Positions 15,748 to 24,523 of a DNA stretch of 64,000 nt are shown here, piece after piece. This DNA comes from Acidobacteriota bacterium (lineage in GTDB: Bacteria > Acidobacteriota > Blastocatellia > Pyrinomonadales > Pyrinomonadaceae), in assembly GCA_003223025.1 (NCBI GenBank), contig QHXR01000028.1, positions 62,001 through 126,000 on the forward strand, given 5' to 3'. The notes beneath the pieces are model-generated. The model saw nothing but the letters and a program-made list of their open reading frames with translations, did not search any database and was not told where the DNA came from. Made by a program: the position numbers and the translations under genes. The stretch's first letter is position 1. The number at the start of each line of letters is the position of its first letter.

Positions 15748-16602
15748 ATGCTGCAACGTGAACTTGAAACCGCCATCCGCCTGTCATTGGACGCCGGAAA
15801 AAAAGTCCTCGAATATTATCAGCTCGAGATCGTCGCTGAGGAGAAACTCGGAATCGACAACTTTGCCGAGCCCGTGACGGTCGCGGATCGCGCGTCCAGC
15901 CGTCTGATCGTCGACGGTTTGAACGCGGCGTTTCCCGAAGATTTTGTTTTGTCCGAAGAAGAGCACGACGAACCGCTTGAACGCATAAACGCAAAACGTG
16001 TTTGGATCACGGACCCGATCGACGGCACTTGGGGCTTTATAAAAAAGGACGGAGACTTCGCGATCCAGATCGGTCTCGCGATCGAGGGCGAACCCGCGGT
16101 TGGTGTCGTCTATCTGCCGGCTCACGACCGCCTGTTTTACGCTTCGAAAAATAGCGGATCATTCGTTGTAATGGAAGGCTCCGAGCCGATGCGACTGCGA
16201 GCTTCGGACCGAACGGATTTCGGGCAGATGAATCTCGCCGTTTCGCGCAACCATCGCAGCCCGAAAATTTCGCGCATCATCAGTGAGTTTGGATTAAAGA
16301 GCGAGATTCAGCGCGGCTCCGTCGGTTTGAAAGTCGGGCTCGTCGCGGAAGCCCTCTGCGACCTTTATATCCATCTTTCGCCTCGAACGAAATTTTGGGA
16401 CACGTGTGGGCCGCAAGTGATCCTCGAAGAAGCCGGTGGAAAACTGACCGACTTATTTGGTGAGCGAATTCGCTACGGCATCGCCGATGTGCAGAATTAT
16501 GGCGGGATCGTCGCAGCAAATGGAGCGGCTCATGCGAACGTTATCGAACGCTTGAAACCGCTCCTGAATGATTTCGGCAGATATAAGGTTAAAGCCGGTT
16601 AG
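15748..16602 (+). CDS. Inositol monophosphatase family phosphatase (CysQ/HisN-like)
   Basis: A 284-residue Mg2+-dependent phosphatase. Metal-site motifs are LSEEEHDE, WITDPIDGTWGF (the family WxDPxDGTxxF) and FWDTCGPQVILEEAGG. The length and EEE..DPIDGT spacing fit 3'(2'),5'-bisphosphate nucleotidase (CysQ) or histidinol-phosphate phosphatase (HisN) as well as inositol monophosphatase; sequence alone does not separate them. The ATG gives homology within a few residues. Its 3' end meets the convergent radical SAM pseudogene with a 4-bp overlap. Confidence 0.87.
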   Translation: MLQRELETAIRLSLDAGKKVLEYYQLEIVAEEKLGIDNFAEPVTVADRASSRLIVDGLNAAFPEDFVLSEEEHDEPLERINAKRVWITDPIDGTWGFIKKDGDFAIQIGLAIEGEPAVGVVYLPAHDRLFYASKNSGSFVVMEGSEPMRLRASDRTDFGQMNLAVSRNHRSPKISRIISEFGLKSEIQRGSVGLKVGLVAEALCDLYIHLSPRTKFWDTCGPQVILEEAGGKLTDLFGERIRYGIADVQNYGGIVAANGAAHANVIERLKPLLNDFGRYKVKAG

Positions 16603-18126
16603 TCTCTGACAGCCGGATCGGTGACAGCCTTCGAGTCGAATTTTCGCGAGATCTTCGAGTCGAACTTCGCAGCCTTCCTCGCTCGCCGCCACGTATTCAA
16701 GCCTTCGCCCGTCAAGCTAAGAATCGTCCGTCGATTATCGAAAAGCAGCTTAAGCCATGCGCGTGTTCCCATTTGGGGAAAGTAAATTCCACGGAAGAAC
16801 ATTCGAGCAACCAGATGACCAATGCGAACCTGGACAGGCGTGTTGCGAATCGATTCGATCGCCTCCTGATTACGCTCGGGGCTGTAGCTCCGCGACCACG
16901 CATGGAGCGTTTCAGCCTTCGCCTCATCGATCGACATCTTTAGAGGATCGTGCGCCATCACGAACGGAGCAAAATCGAGCCAGTGTTTCGGACGTCTCAT
17001 GCGGCCGGACTTTTCAAGCCGATCGTAGAGCGGCGTTGCCGGGAACGGCGTAAGCTGACCGAAGACCGGAAGACCGGGAGCCCAGCTCTCAATCTCATCG
17101 ATCGTGCGGTCCGCGACACCGACAGTGTCATTATCCATTCCAAAAATGAATGATGTGATCGCGAAGATATTGCGGCGTGCTAGTCCGTGGATCGATCGAC
17201 TCCATTCCGATAAAGACCCACTTCCCGCCCGCGTCAGCGATCAGATCGACGAGCTCATCGTCGGCGAGTAAATTTGCGCTGATCTGCGCTACCCACGGAA
17301 GCTGTGCGTCCGCCGCGATGATATCGCGGAGCAGCGACTTCAATCTCTTCTTGTTTATGGCGAGGTTGTCGTCGATGAAGAACACTGCCATCTGCCCTTT
17401 TTCATCTCTGGCACGCGCCTTCAATCGCAGCAGTTCTTCGACGACGCTTTCGTTCGTCCGGAATCTTATCGAGTCACCAAAGAACCCGGTCACTGTACAG
17501 AACTCACATCCGTACGGACAGCCTCGGCCGGTCTCGATCGGAACTACAAAAAATTTCCCCCAGCCCGCGCCCAGCTTCGATAGCATCGGACGCAAAAATT
17601 TGGGGACCAGACTGAACTGCTCCAGATCGAGAGTCTCCCAGGGAATGTGCGGATACTCCTGGAGGCCGGGCTTGACGTCGTTTCCTTTTTGGTCGAGCTT
17701 GGGTTGATATGTCTCTTTCAGTTGACCACGTGCGGCGTCTTCGACGATATCCGCCCAGTAGTCATCGGCTTCACCGAGAGCGACGGCGTCAGCATGACGC
17801 GGACCACCATCCTTCCCGAGAGCCTCGTCGGCGCATTCGGTGACGTGTGGTCCGCCCATAACCACGGGAATTCCCGCAGCACGGACAGCGTCAGCGACAA
17901 GGTATGCACGAGCGACCATTCGAGTCATCGCACCGATTCCGACCAGGCCGATGTTTTCGGCCTTACAGAATTCGACGAGCTCTTCGCGGGTCATCGCTTT
18001 CGCGTTTCCGTCGATGAGAATGACCTCATGTTCCTTGGGTGTAAGGGACTGCAAAAGAAACATCCAAAGGTGCGGCATAAAATTGCGCGTCACACCGTTG
18101 TCGGGATTGTAAAGAAGAATTTTCAT
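16599..18126 (-). pseudogene. B12-binding-domain radical SAM protein, broken by internal deletion and frameshift
   Basis: Two consecutive minus-strand frames encode parts of one protein. The upstream part (18126 to 17131) has a cobalamin-binding domain (GLVGIGAMTRM, VMGGPHVTE) and the radical SAM cluster CPYGCEFC, then runs through FIGMESIDP and ends at a stop soon after. The downstream part (to 16599) continues with MDNDTVGVADRTIDEI and the family's C-terminal helices. Reading the other frame just before it gives LARRNIFAITSFIFGMDND, the expected sequence. About 20-25 codons between ESIDP and LARRN are missing with a frame change. Without that segment the barrel core is incomplete. It could be a true pseudogene or an assembly error. 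Family members modify lipids, hopanoids or tetrapyrroles. Confidence 0.8.
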
Positions 18127-18380
18127 TCGCTAAAAACCGTGCGAGCAAAGCATTTCTACTAGAAACAAATGGGGAAAGTGTTATGGAAATGAATGATCCG
18201 ATAAAAGACTTGGTTTTATATTCTCACCATTCAGCAGATTTGACCACACTAAAACGTCCGATTCGGACATCGGATCAGGATCCGGGGTTGTTAATCCAAC
18301 GATTCTACGCGGTTACGCTTTACGTCAAACCGAGGGAAATTGCGTAAGCTGGTCGATATTCGATATGTTGTGAGGAGCAA

Positions 18381-18572
18381 ATGGAAAGAGTTTTTCAGAT
18401 AATTGCAGCGGTTCTCATTTGTGTCGCAGCCTATTTCTTTTGGGCCGGGAGCAAGGAAAGCGCGTTCGTCGCGGCCGTTCTCTGTTGCGTCTCGTTTTTT
18501 CTCAGCATCAGGTTTCAGATGAAGGAACGAAATCGGAGTCGAGCAGAAGATCGAGCTAACGGTTCCGAATAA
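18381..18572 (+). CDS. Small two-helix membrane protein
   Basis: A 63-residue protein with two hydrophobic helices (residues 4-22 and 29-46) and a basic, polar tail (KERNRSRAEDR). GAGGAG precedes the ATG at good spacing, supporting a real gene. No family recognised. The 254-bp gap before it (18127-18380) holds an imperfect palindrome CGTCCGATTCGGACA near 18257 but no other clear signal. Confidence 0.55.
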   Translation: MERVFQIIAAVLICVAAYFFWAGSKESAFVAAVLCCVSFFLSIRFQMKERNRSRAEDRANGSE

Positions 18573-18662
18573 TACCCCGGGACATACCGTCCATACGTAA
18601 GAATGAACGGGTCAAATTAAAATGATCTTTTCATCTCTTTTCCCTGTTACTAATCGATAAAA

Positions 18663-19919
18663 ATGTCAAAAATCGTACTCGCAACGATCGGATCGCTCGG
18701 CGACATGCATCCGAAGATCGCCTTGGCTATCGAGCTGAAAAAGCGGGGTCATGACGTCACGATCGCGGCGATGGAATTTTATCGCGAGCGGATCGAGCCG
18801 CTCGGATTGAAGTTCGCGCCGATGGCACCGCATCTCGACCCGGACGATAAAGACCTCGCACGAGATTTGATGGACGCTCGTAAAGGATCTGAAAAGATAC
18901 TTCGCGAGATCGTTATACCGAACCTGCGGCCGATGTATGACGACCTGACCCGAGCGGTCGACGGAGCCGATCTGCTCATCAGCGGTGAGATCGTGTTCGC
19001 CGTTAAATCGGTCGTTGAAAAGACCGGCGTTAAGTGGGTCTCGACGAGCCTTCAACCGGGAACTTTATTCTCGGCGCATGATCCGTTCTTACCGCCGATG
19101 GCTGAGTGGATGGAGAATCTCAGATTCCTAGGCCCAACGTTTCATCGTGGATTTTTCAGTTTGATGCGATGGACGATGAGTGATTGGTTTGGACCGTATC
19201 GCGAGTTCCGAAAAGAGCTCGGGCTGACTGGTGATCATGATCCTCTCCTCGGCGACAAATTCTCGTCTCTGCTTCACTTGGCAATGTTCTCGAAAGTTTT
19301 GGGAGCTCCGCAGCCGGACTGGCCTCCGAATACGGTTCAAACCGGCTTCTGTTTTTACGATGGCGGTAACGACATCCAGAAGATGCCGGAAGGGCTGGAT
19401 GAATTTCTCGACTCAGGTGATCCACCGATCGTCTTTACGCTTGGATCCGCAGCTGTCATGGATGCCGGTGACTTTTTCGAAGAAAGTGGAACTGCGGCGC
19501 GAATTATGGAACGACGTGCATTGCTCCTGTATGGAAAATATAGTGATCCGCCGAAGACGCTCGGCGGCGACATTCGCGGCTATGACTATGCTCCTTATTC
19601 GCAGGTTTTCGGACGTGCCGCCTGTGTCGTCCATCAGGGTGGTGTCGGAACTACCGGACAAGTCTTGCGCGCCGGTGTTCCGCAATTGATCGTCCCGTTC
19701 GCTCATGATCAGCCGGATAACGCCGCGCGATGTCGGAGGCTCGGCGTCGCAGAGAGTATCGGCCGCCACAACTACAACTCGGATTCGGCCGCAGAAAAGC
19801 TTCGCCGTATTCTTTCGCGTCCAACTTATCGAGATCTAGCGAGAGAGACGGCCGCGATCGTACAGTCTGAAGGCGGAACCAAGACGGCCTGCGACGCGAT
19901 CGAACGGGTCTTAGCTTAG
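18663..19919 (+). CDS. Glycosyltransferase family 1 (MGT/UGT-like)
   Basis: A 418-residue GT-B enzyme. The N-terminus KIVLATIGSLGDMHPKIALA is the acceptor-side Rossmann start seen in EryCIII/UGT-type enzymes. The C-terminal nucleotide-sugar motif is clear: HQGGVGTTGQVLRAGVPQLI then PFAHDQPDNAARC. Such enzymes glycosylate lipids or natural products; the substrate here is unknown. No membrane spans. The 3' end runs straight into palindromic repeat A3. Confidence 0.88.
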   Translation: MSKIVLATIGSLGDMHPKIALAIELKKRGHDVTIAAMEFYRERIEPLGLKFAPMAPHLDPDDKDLARDLMDARKGSEKILREIVIPNLRPMYDDLTRAVDGADLLISGEIVFAVKSVVEKTGVKWVSTSLQPGTLFSAHDPFLPPMAEWMENLRFLGPTFHRGFFSLMRWTMSDWFGPYREFRKELGLTGDHDPLLGDKFSSLLHLAMFSKVLGAPQPDWPPNTVQTGFCFYDGGNDIQKMPEGLDEFLDSGDPPIVFTLGSAAVMDAGDFFEESGTAARIMERRALLLYGKYSDPPKTLGGDIRGYDYAPYSQVFGRAACVVHQGGVGTTGQVLRAGVPQLIVPFAHDQPDNAARCRRLGVAESIGRHNYNSDSAAEKLRRILSRPTYRDLARETAAIVQSEGGTKTACDAIERVLA

Positions 19920-19979
19920 AGTTCCGCCTTTAGGCGGCTGCTTTCAGCAACTTGCCGCCTAAAGGCGAGACTCAAAACG
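19917..19979. repeat. Intergenic palindromic repeat family A, copy 3
   Basis: GAGTTCCGCCTTTAGGCGGC on the left and GCCGCCTAAAGGCGAGACTC on the right form nested inverted arms; the right end continues AAAACG as in copies 1 and 2. It starts in the stop codon of the glycosyltransferase gene. Confidence 0.75.
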
Positions 19980-20003
19980 TTTGATACGCTAAGATAGTCC
20001 CCT

Positions 20004-20660
20004 GTGAGCACACTCGAACATCTACTCGACGGAAACAAGGCCTGGGCCGAAAATATCAAAAAGAGCGATCCGGATTTTTTCGAGAAACTCTCGGAGATCC
20101 AATCGCCGGAATATCTTTGGATCGGCTGCTCCGACAGCCGCATCACGCCTTCCAGTAGCATCGGGCTGCTGCCGGGCGAGATGTTCGTCCACCGCAACGT
20201 CGCCAATCTCGTCAATCACACCGATATGAACTGCCTGTCCGTAATGCAGTTTGCGGTCGAAGCGCTAAAGGTCAAACACATCATTGTCTGCGGGCATTAC
20301 GCTTGCGGCGGTGTGAAAGCCGCGTTTGACGATTCGCGATTCGGGCTTATCGACAATTGGCTTCGACATGTCCAGGACATCATGCACAAGTACCGAAGCG
20401 TTCTCGACGCGCAGGAAAGTTACGATGACAAGCTGGACAAATTGTGCGAGATCAGCGTCATCGAACAGGTTACCAGCGTCGGCGAAACGACCATCGTGCA
20501 GGATGCATGGAGCCGCGGACAGCAGATCGAGGTGCACGGATGGATCTACACGATCGCCGACGGGATCTATCGTGATCTGAAAGTGAGCGTCAAGAGCCTA
20601 GAGGAGCTCGATGCGATGCGGAATAAGACATTCGAACGAAGTATGACGAGCACGAAATGA
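20004..20660 (+). CDS. can: Beta-class carbonic anhydrase
   Basis: Beta carbonic anhydrase, interconverting CO2 and bicarbonate. The 218-residue protein carries the zinc ligands Cys42 (GCSDSR, with the Asp44-Arg46 dyad), His98 and Cys101 (CGHYACGG). HRNVANLV and SVMQFAVEALKV are family blocks. Length is normal for the E. coli Can type. Translation starts at GTG 20004; no upstream ATG is in frame with homology. The stop overlaps the ATG of the next gene (ATGA), so the two are translationally coupled. Confidence 0.93.
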   Translation: MSTLEHLLDGNKAWAENIKKSDPDFFEKLSEIQSPEYLWIGCSDSRITPSSSIGLLPGEMFVHRNVANLVNHTDMNCLSVMQFAVEALKVKHIIVCGHYACGGVKAAFDDSRFGLIDNWLRHVQDIMHKYRSVLDAQESYDDKLDKLCEISVIEQVTSVGETTIVQDAWSRGQQIEVHGWIYTIADGIYRDLKVSVKSLEELDAMRNKTFERSMTSTK

Positions 20661-22687
20661 AAATTAGAACACGATATCGCTCGGGACGGATCGATCACAC
20701 AAAAGCTTCCCTCTTTCCAGAGAACCGGTTGATCGGCGGAAAAGCTGGGATCTTCATGATCACGCTGTTACTGCTGTCCGCCTCCTGCTTTGCGCCTTCC
20801 GTCTTCGGCCAGATGTCACGCAAGCCTTCCCCGACTCGTGAGCCGGCCGGTGCGATGGACAAAGCACCGGATTCGAAAAAGAATGCGCTTCTCGATGTGA
20901 CTTCGGAAGGCGAATTTAATTCGATCGCTCGTGTCTATCATCAAAACACGCAGTACGCGCTCCCGCATGCGATGTTCGTCATCGACCGCAGAGACAAAAA
21001 CAAGATCTACTTCGTCAACTCCCAGCGTTTCCGTTTTCACAAAGATTTTCTTCTCGCGACGTACATGGTTCCGCGTGGAGCCGACGTGTTCAAACCGATC
21101 TATATCGACGAAGATCGGCGCTTCATCGTCGGGACGATCGCCTGGCAGAAACCCGTCGAGAAATTTACCTGGGAACTTTGGGAAGGCGATCTTGCGAGCG
21201 CCGAACTTATCAAATCGGCGAATGCTGTGATCACGCAGCATTTTTTCGCACCAGTTTCGTTCAAGCCGAATTCCCTTCGACAAGAGGACGTGTCCGAAAA
21301 GATCGGCATCGATCGAGTACTGCAAAGCGACCTCAGTAAGAATCAAGCTTATCTCGCGCTGAACACCGGCGACGCGGTTGGACGAATTCACATCATCGAC
21401 AAACTGGATGACACGGTGGAGATCGGCGACAACGAGATCGTCGTACTGAAAGAGTTGCCGCAGTCACTGCCACCCGTTCGCGGGATCATCGTCGCGCAAC
21501 CTTCGACGCCGTTGTCTCACATAAACATTCTCGCGAAAGGTTGGAAGGTGCCGAATGTCTACATCAAAGACGCCGACAAACTGTTCAAAGAATTCGACAC
21601 TTATGTTTACAAACTGAGCGCGACGCTGACGGACTACAAACTCGAACGAGCTCCGCTGGAGGTTATCAGGACTGAGTTCAAATCGCCCGATCAGCAGATT
21701 CCGCCGGTGAATCTGACGGTCAAAAGATTGGCGGGCCTCCGCGAGATGAGAAAGAAGGACAGCATCACGTACGGTTCAAAGGCTGCAAACTTAGGCGAAA
21801 TGTTGAACTCCGGCGTCACCGGCGTGATCGTGCCCGACGGATTCTCCGTGCCGTTCTACTGGTACAAGGCGTTCATGGAATCGAACGGCCTCAACGACGC
21901 GATCGCGAACTACCAGGACGACCTGCAATTCGTTCACAATCCACGCGTCCGTCGCCAGAAGCTCGAGGATTTTCGAAACGCAATTCAGAAAGGTAAGTTC
22001 GAACCGGCGCTGCGGCGAGCGATCATCTCGAAATGGCGAATGCAGCTTGGCGGAAAGCCTGTGTTCGTGCGCAGCTCTTCGAACTCCGAAGATCTTCCGA
22101 ATTTCAGCGGGGCGGGATTGTATTCGAGCGTCGCGAATGTCACGCAGGAAGAAAAGTTGATCGAGGCCGTCAAGAAAGTTTGGGCTTCGCTTTGGAAGTT
22201 CGAAGCGTACGAAGCGAGAGTTCGAAATTACGTCAGCCAGAAGGACGTGTATATGTCCGCGTTGATCCAGGTCGGCGTCGACATGACGAAGGGCGGCGTG
22301 ATGATCACAAAAGACCCGTTCGACGCCGAGAACAAAGACGCGGTCTACATCAGCGCGGTTTGCGGGCACAATTCGAAAGTCGTTGACAACAGCGGCTTGC
22401 CGGAACAGATTCTGTTCAATCCGAAATCGAATTCGGTGATCGTCATGACTTTGTCACAGCAAGAGAACGCGCTTGCGTTTGATGTGAACGGCGATCTGAA
22501 AGAAACGCACGACAAATGCGCTAATGCTCAAAGACGCGTCCTGACCGATCTTCAGGCGCGAACACTTGCAAAGACCGCGATCGACATCCGCCGCGTATTT
22601 GGAAAACGTGAGCAGGACATCGAATGGGGCATCATGAACGGACGCATCTACATCGTCCAGGCGAGACCGTATATTGACAAGCAGTAA
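20657..22687 (+). CDS. Exported PEP synthase/PPDK-like protein with mobile domain ahead of ATP-grasp domain
   Basis: A 676-residue protein. A hydrophobic segment (about residues 31-52, ending SVFGQ) looks like a signal or anchor after a long basic N-terminus. About residues 250-310 contain a PEP-utiliser mobile domain with its histidine (QPSTPLSHINILAKG). The C-terminal part is the PPDK/PEP-synthase ATP-binding domain: GSKAANLGEML, VPDGFSVP, VFVRSSSNSEDLPNFSGAGL and IEWGIMNGRIYIVQARPY. This order is reversed relative to PEP synthase and the PEP-binding barrel is missing. It is coupled to carbonic anhydrase by a 4-bp overlap. Phosphotransfer outside the cytoplasm would need ATP, so an inward-facing anchored location is possible. 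Function unclear. Confidence 0.8.
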   Translation: MKIRTRYRSGRIDHTKASLFPENRLIGGKAGIFMITLLLLSASCFAPSVFGQMSRKPSPTREPAGAMDKAPDSKKNALLDVTSEGEFNSIARVYHQNTQYALPHAMFVIDRRDKNKIYFVNSQRFRFHKDFLLATYMVPRGADVFKPIYIDEDRRFIVGTIAWQKPVEKFTWELWEGDLASAELIKSANAVITQHFFAPVSFKPNSLRQEDVSEKIGIDRVLQSDLSKNQAYLALNTGDAVGRIHIIDKLDDTVEIGDNEIVVLKELPQSLPPVRGIIVAQPSTPLSHINILAKGWKVPNVYIKDADKLFKEFDTYVYKLSATLTDYKLERAPLEVIRTEFKSPDQQIPPVNLTVKRLAGLREMRKKDSITYGSKAANLGEMLNSGVTGVIVPDGFSVPFYWYKAFMESNGLNDAIANYQDDLQFVHNPRVRRQKLEDFRNAIQKGKFEPALRRAIISKWRMQLGGKPVFVRSSSNSEDLPNFSGAGLYSSVANVTQEEKLIEAVKKVWASLWKFEAYEARVRNYVSQKDVYMSALIQVGVDMTKGGVMITKDPFDAENKDAVYISAVCGHNSKVVDNSGLPEQILFNPKSNSVIVMTLSQQENALAFDVNGDLKETHDKCANAQRRVLTDLQARTLAKTAIDIRRVFGKREQDIEWGIMNGRIYIVQARPYIDKQ

Positions 22688-22710
22688 CGCCGGCGGGCGG
22701 ACCGCGGGCG

Positions 22711-22840
22711 CGACCGTTCCGCAGGCATCCTTGCCTGCAACGCCGTGACTTCGGCGGCGTCAAACGATTCTGATTCGACAGTGCCGACGTCCGACGCTCC
22801 CTTCGCTAGCCGGCAGGCGAGACGCCTGCGTTCCAGTCGC
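22711..22840. repeat. Intergenic palindromic repeat family B, copy 2
   Basis: Left arm CGACCGTTCCGCAGGCATCC followed by TTGCCTGCAACGCCGTG; right arm GGCAGGCGAGACGCCTGCG then TTCCAGTCG. It shares the GCAACGCCGTG(G/A)CTTC core with B1 and B3. Confidence 0.7.
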
Positions 22841-22859
22841 ATCGGCTATTTACTAACTT

Positions 22860-23363
22860 ATGAAAGTCGCACTAATTTTTCTCGTCACGATTTCAGCACT
22901 GGCCTGTAACAAGAGCGCGCCTCCGATCGTTAATTCGACAAAGCCGATCAATGCCGCTCAGCAGACGAACGAGGCTCAGAGCGTACTCGCGCATTCGGGT
23001 GAGAGTGGAACCCCGAAACCCGCAGCAGGTCCGAACAACGGAAAGTGGAGCGCGAGCGGCGAACCGATCGACACAGCGAAGTTCGATCAGGCGATCGCAA
23101 AAGCCGAAAAATCGATGAAGGCCAAACCCGACGATGCGTCGAAGGATCTGCTTGCCGAAGCATATTTCGAACGCGGCTTTGCACTGACCGATGCGAAGCA
23201 GTACGCATCGGCGCTTGGCGATTACCGCCGTGCGTTAAAGGTGCAGCCGAATCACGAGGAATCACAAAAGTGGGTCGAACAAATTCTCGGCATTTACCAA
23301 ATGCTGAAGAAGGAACCGCCAAGCGAAGGTGAAGAGCCGCCGCCGCTTCCATTAAAAAAGTAA
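22860..23363 (+). CDS. TPR-repeat lipoprotein, hypothetical
   Basis: A 167-residue protein. A lipobox (ISALAC, Cys at residue 16) ends a short signal peptide, so it is probably a membrane-attached lipoprotein. A low-complexity polar linker follows. About residues 80-150 form a tetratricopeptide pair (DLLAEAYFERGFALTDAKQY, then ALGDYRRALKVQPNHEE), and the end is Pro/Glu-rich. TPR proteins scaffold other proteins; the partner is unknown. It lies 19 bp before another exported protein, so the two may form an operon. Confidence 0.75.
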   Translation: MKVALIFLVTISALACNKSAPPIVNSTKPINAAQQTNEAQSVLAHSGESGTPKPAAGPNNGKWSASGEPIDTAKFDQAIAKAEKSMKAKPDDASKDLLAEAYFERGFALTDAKQYASALGDYRRALKVQPNHEESQKWVEQILGIYQMLKKEPPSEGEEPPPLPLKK

Positions 23364-23381
23364 GCGTCACACAAAACTGCT

Positions 23382-23792
23382 ATGAAAATTTTGAGAGGAA
23401 CGCAGATCTGTTTTCTCGCTCTCGTAAGTCTCATCTTTATTTTTTCTTCGACTTCGCCGGCGCAAACCTCGACTCGGATAAAATTCCGTCGCGGAGCCGT
23501 TCACGCAGATATCACAGGAACTCTAAACAGCTTCAAGAGTAAAAGAACCTATCTCATTAAAGTTCGCGCCGGGCAGACATTATTTACCGAACAGATCGGC
23601 GCATCGTCCCGGCCGATAACGATCTACGTCAAAGATCAGAACGGCAATGACGTCGGCGATTCCGACGCCTCATGCAACAATCGCCGCGAAATCTCACCAA
23701 CTGCGGAGGGCGATTACAGGATCGAAGTGGTCGAATGCGGGAAAGCGGATCCGTGGCGCGGGCGTTTTACATTTCGCGTGACGGTTCGGTAA
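23382..23792 (+). CDS. Exported hypothetical beta-rich protein
   Basis: A 136-residue protein with a signal peptide ending near SSTSPAQ. The mature part is beta-rich: GTLNSFKSKRTYLIKVRAGQ, ITIYVKDQNG, a Cys-containing DASCNNRREISPTAEGDYRI, and a second Cys in VVECGK. It resembles pre-peptidase C-terminal (PPC)-like beta sandwiches (yxixvxaGQ..GdYxixv), an inference from pattern only. Likely periplasmic. Confidence 0.65.
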   Translation: MKILRGTQICFLALVSLIFIFSSTSPAQTSTRIKFRRGAVHADITGTLNSFKSKRTYLIKVRAGQTLFTEQIGASSRPITIYVKDQNGNDVGDSDASCNNRREISPTAEGDYRIEVVECGKADPWRGRFTFRVTVR

Positions 23793-23872
23793 ACTTACGA
23801 GTTTGAATTTCCGGTGGCGCAGCAGTCACCGTCAACATAGGTCCGATACGACCTATTGGACCTATAAACGCT

Positions 23873-24436
23873 ATGGCAATTTCGGCTAACGATATCAGAA
23901 AAGGAATGGTTATTTTGCACGAGGGCAATCCCGTTAAGGTGATGGAATTTCATCATCATACACCGGGAAACCTGCGTGCTATGGTGCAGGCGAGACTTCG
24001 AAATCTGTTGACGGGAAACTCATTTGAGTTCCGCTTTCGATCGAACGACACGCTCGAGAAGATCACGCTCGAACAGCACAAAATGGAATACCTGTATTCC
24101 GACGGCTCGCATCATCACTTCATGAATTCGGAGAGTTACGAACAGGTTGCTCTGACCGAAGAAGAACTCGGTGACGCCGCTCAGTGGCTGATGCCGGGTT
24201 TGAAGATCGAGGTCGAATTTTATGACGGCACGCCGATCGGAGTTGCGCTTCCGGCATCGATGGACCTGGTCGTCACGCGCACGGACCCGCAATTGAAAGG
24301 CGCAACGGCGTCTAATTCGAACAAGCCGGCGACGCTCGAAAATGGTGTTACGGTTTCGGTCCCGCCGTTCATCGCCGAAGGCGAAAAGATTCGCGTGAAT
24401 CCGGCCGAATCGAAATACATCGAGCGGGTAAAATAA
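23873..24436 (+). CDS. efp: Elongation factor P (loop without the modified lysine)
   Basis: EF-P binds between the ribosomal P and E sites and relieves stalling at polyproline. The 187-residue protein has all three beta domains: KOW-like NDIRKGMVILHEGNP, the OB domains, and the C-terminal signature region around NGVTVSVPPFIAEGEKI. The tip loop reads TPGNLRA (Pro31-Gly32-Asn33). The E. coli-type modified lysine (PGKGQA) is therefore Asn, and it is not the EarP-type arginine loop either. The factor may work unmodified or with an unknown modification. A strong terminator follows. Confidence 0.95.
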   Translation: MAISANDIRKGMVILHEGNPVKVMEFHHHTPGNLRAMVQARLRNLLTGNSFEFRFRSNDTLEKITLEQHKMEYLYSDGSHHHFMNSESYEQVALTEEELGDAAQWLMPGLKIEVEFYDGTPIGVALPASMDLVVTRTDPQLKGATASNSNKPATLENGVTVSVPPFIAEGEKIRVNPAESKYIERVK

Positions 24437-24459
24437 TCGAACCACGGAATCAGACAAAC

Positions 24460-24496
24460 GAACACGAAAACGTCGCGAACGTTTTCGTGTTTTTTC
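24460..24496 (+). terminator. Terminator hairpin after efp (within a family C palindrome, 24438-24518)
   Basis: A 12-bp stem, AACACGAAAACG / CGTTTTCGTGTT, is followed by TTTT. The surrounding 24438-24518 has ACCACGGAAT on the left and TTTAGTGGTTCC on the right, the outer arms of a family C element. Confidence 0.75.
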
Positions 24497-24523
24497 GTGT
24501 ATTTTAGTGGTTCCAGGTTCTTA

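Noticed and set aside
18250-18280. LexA- or TetR-like operator (CGTCCGATTCGGACA)
   Set aside because: It is a short palindrome matching no operator I can name, and the downstream gene gives no support.
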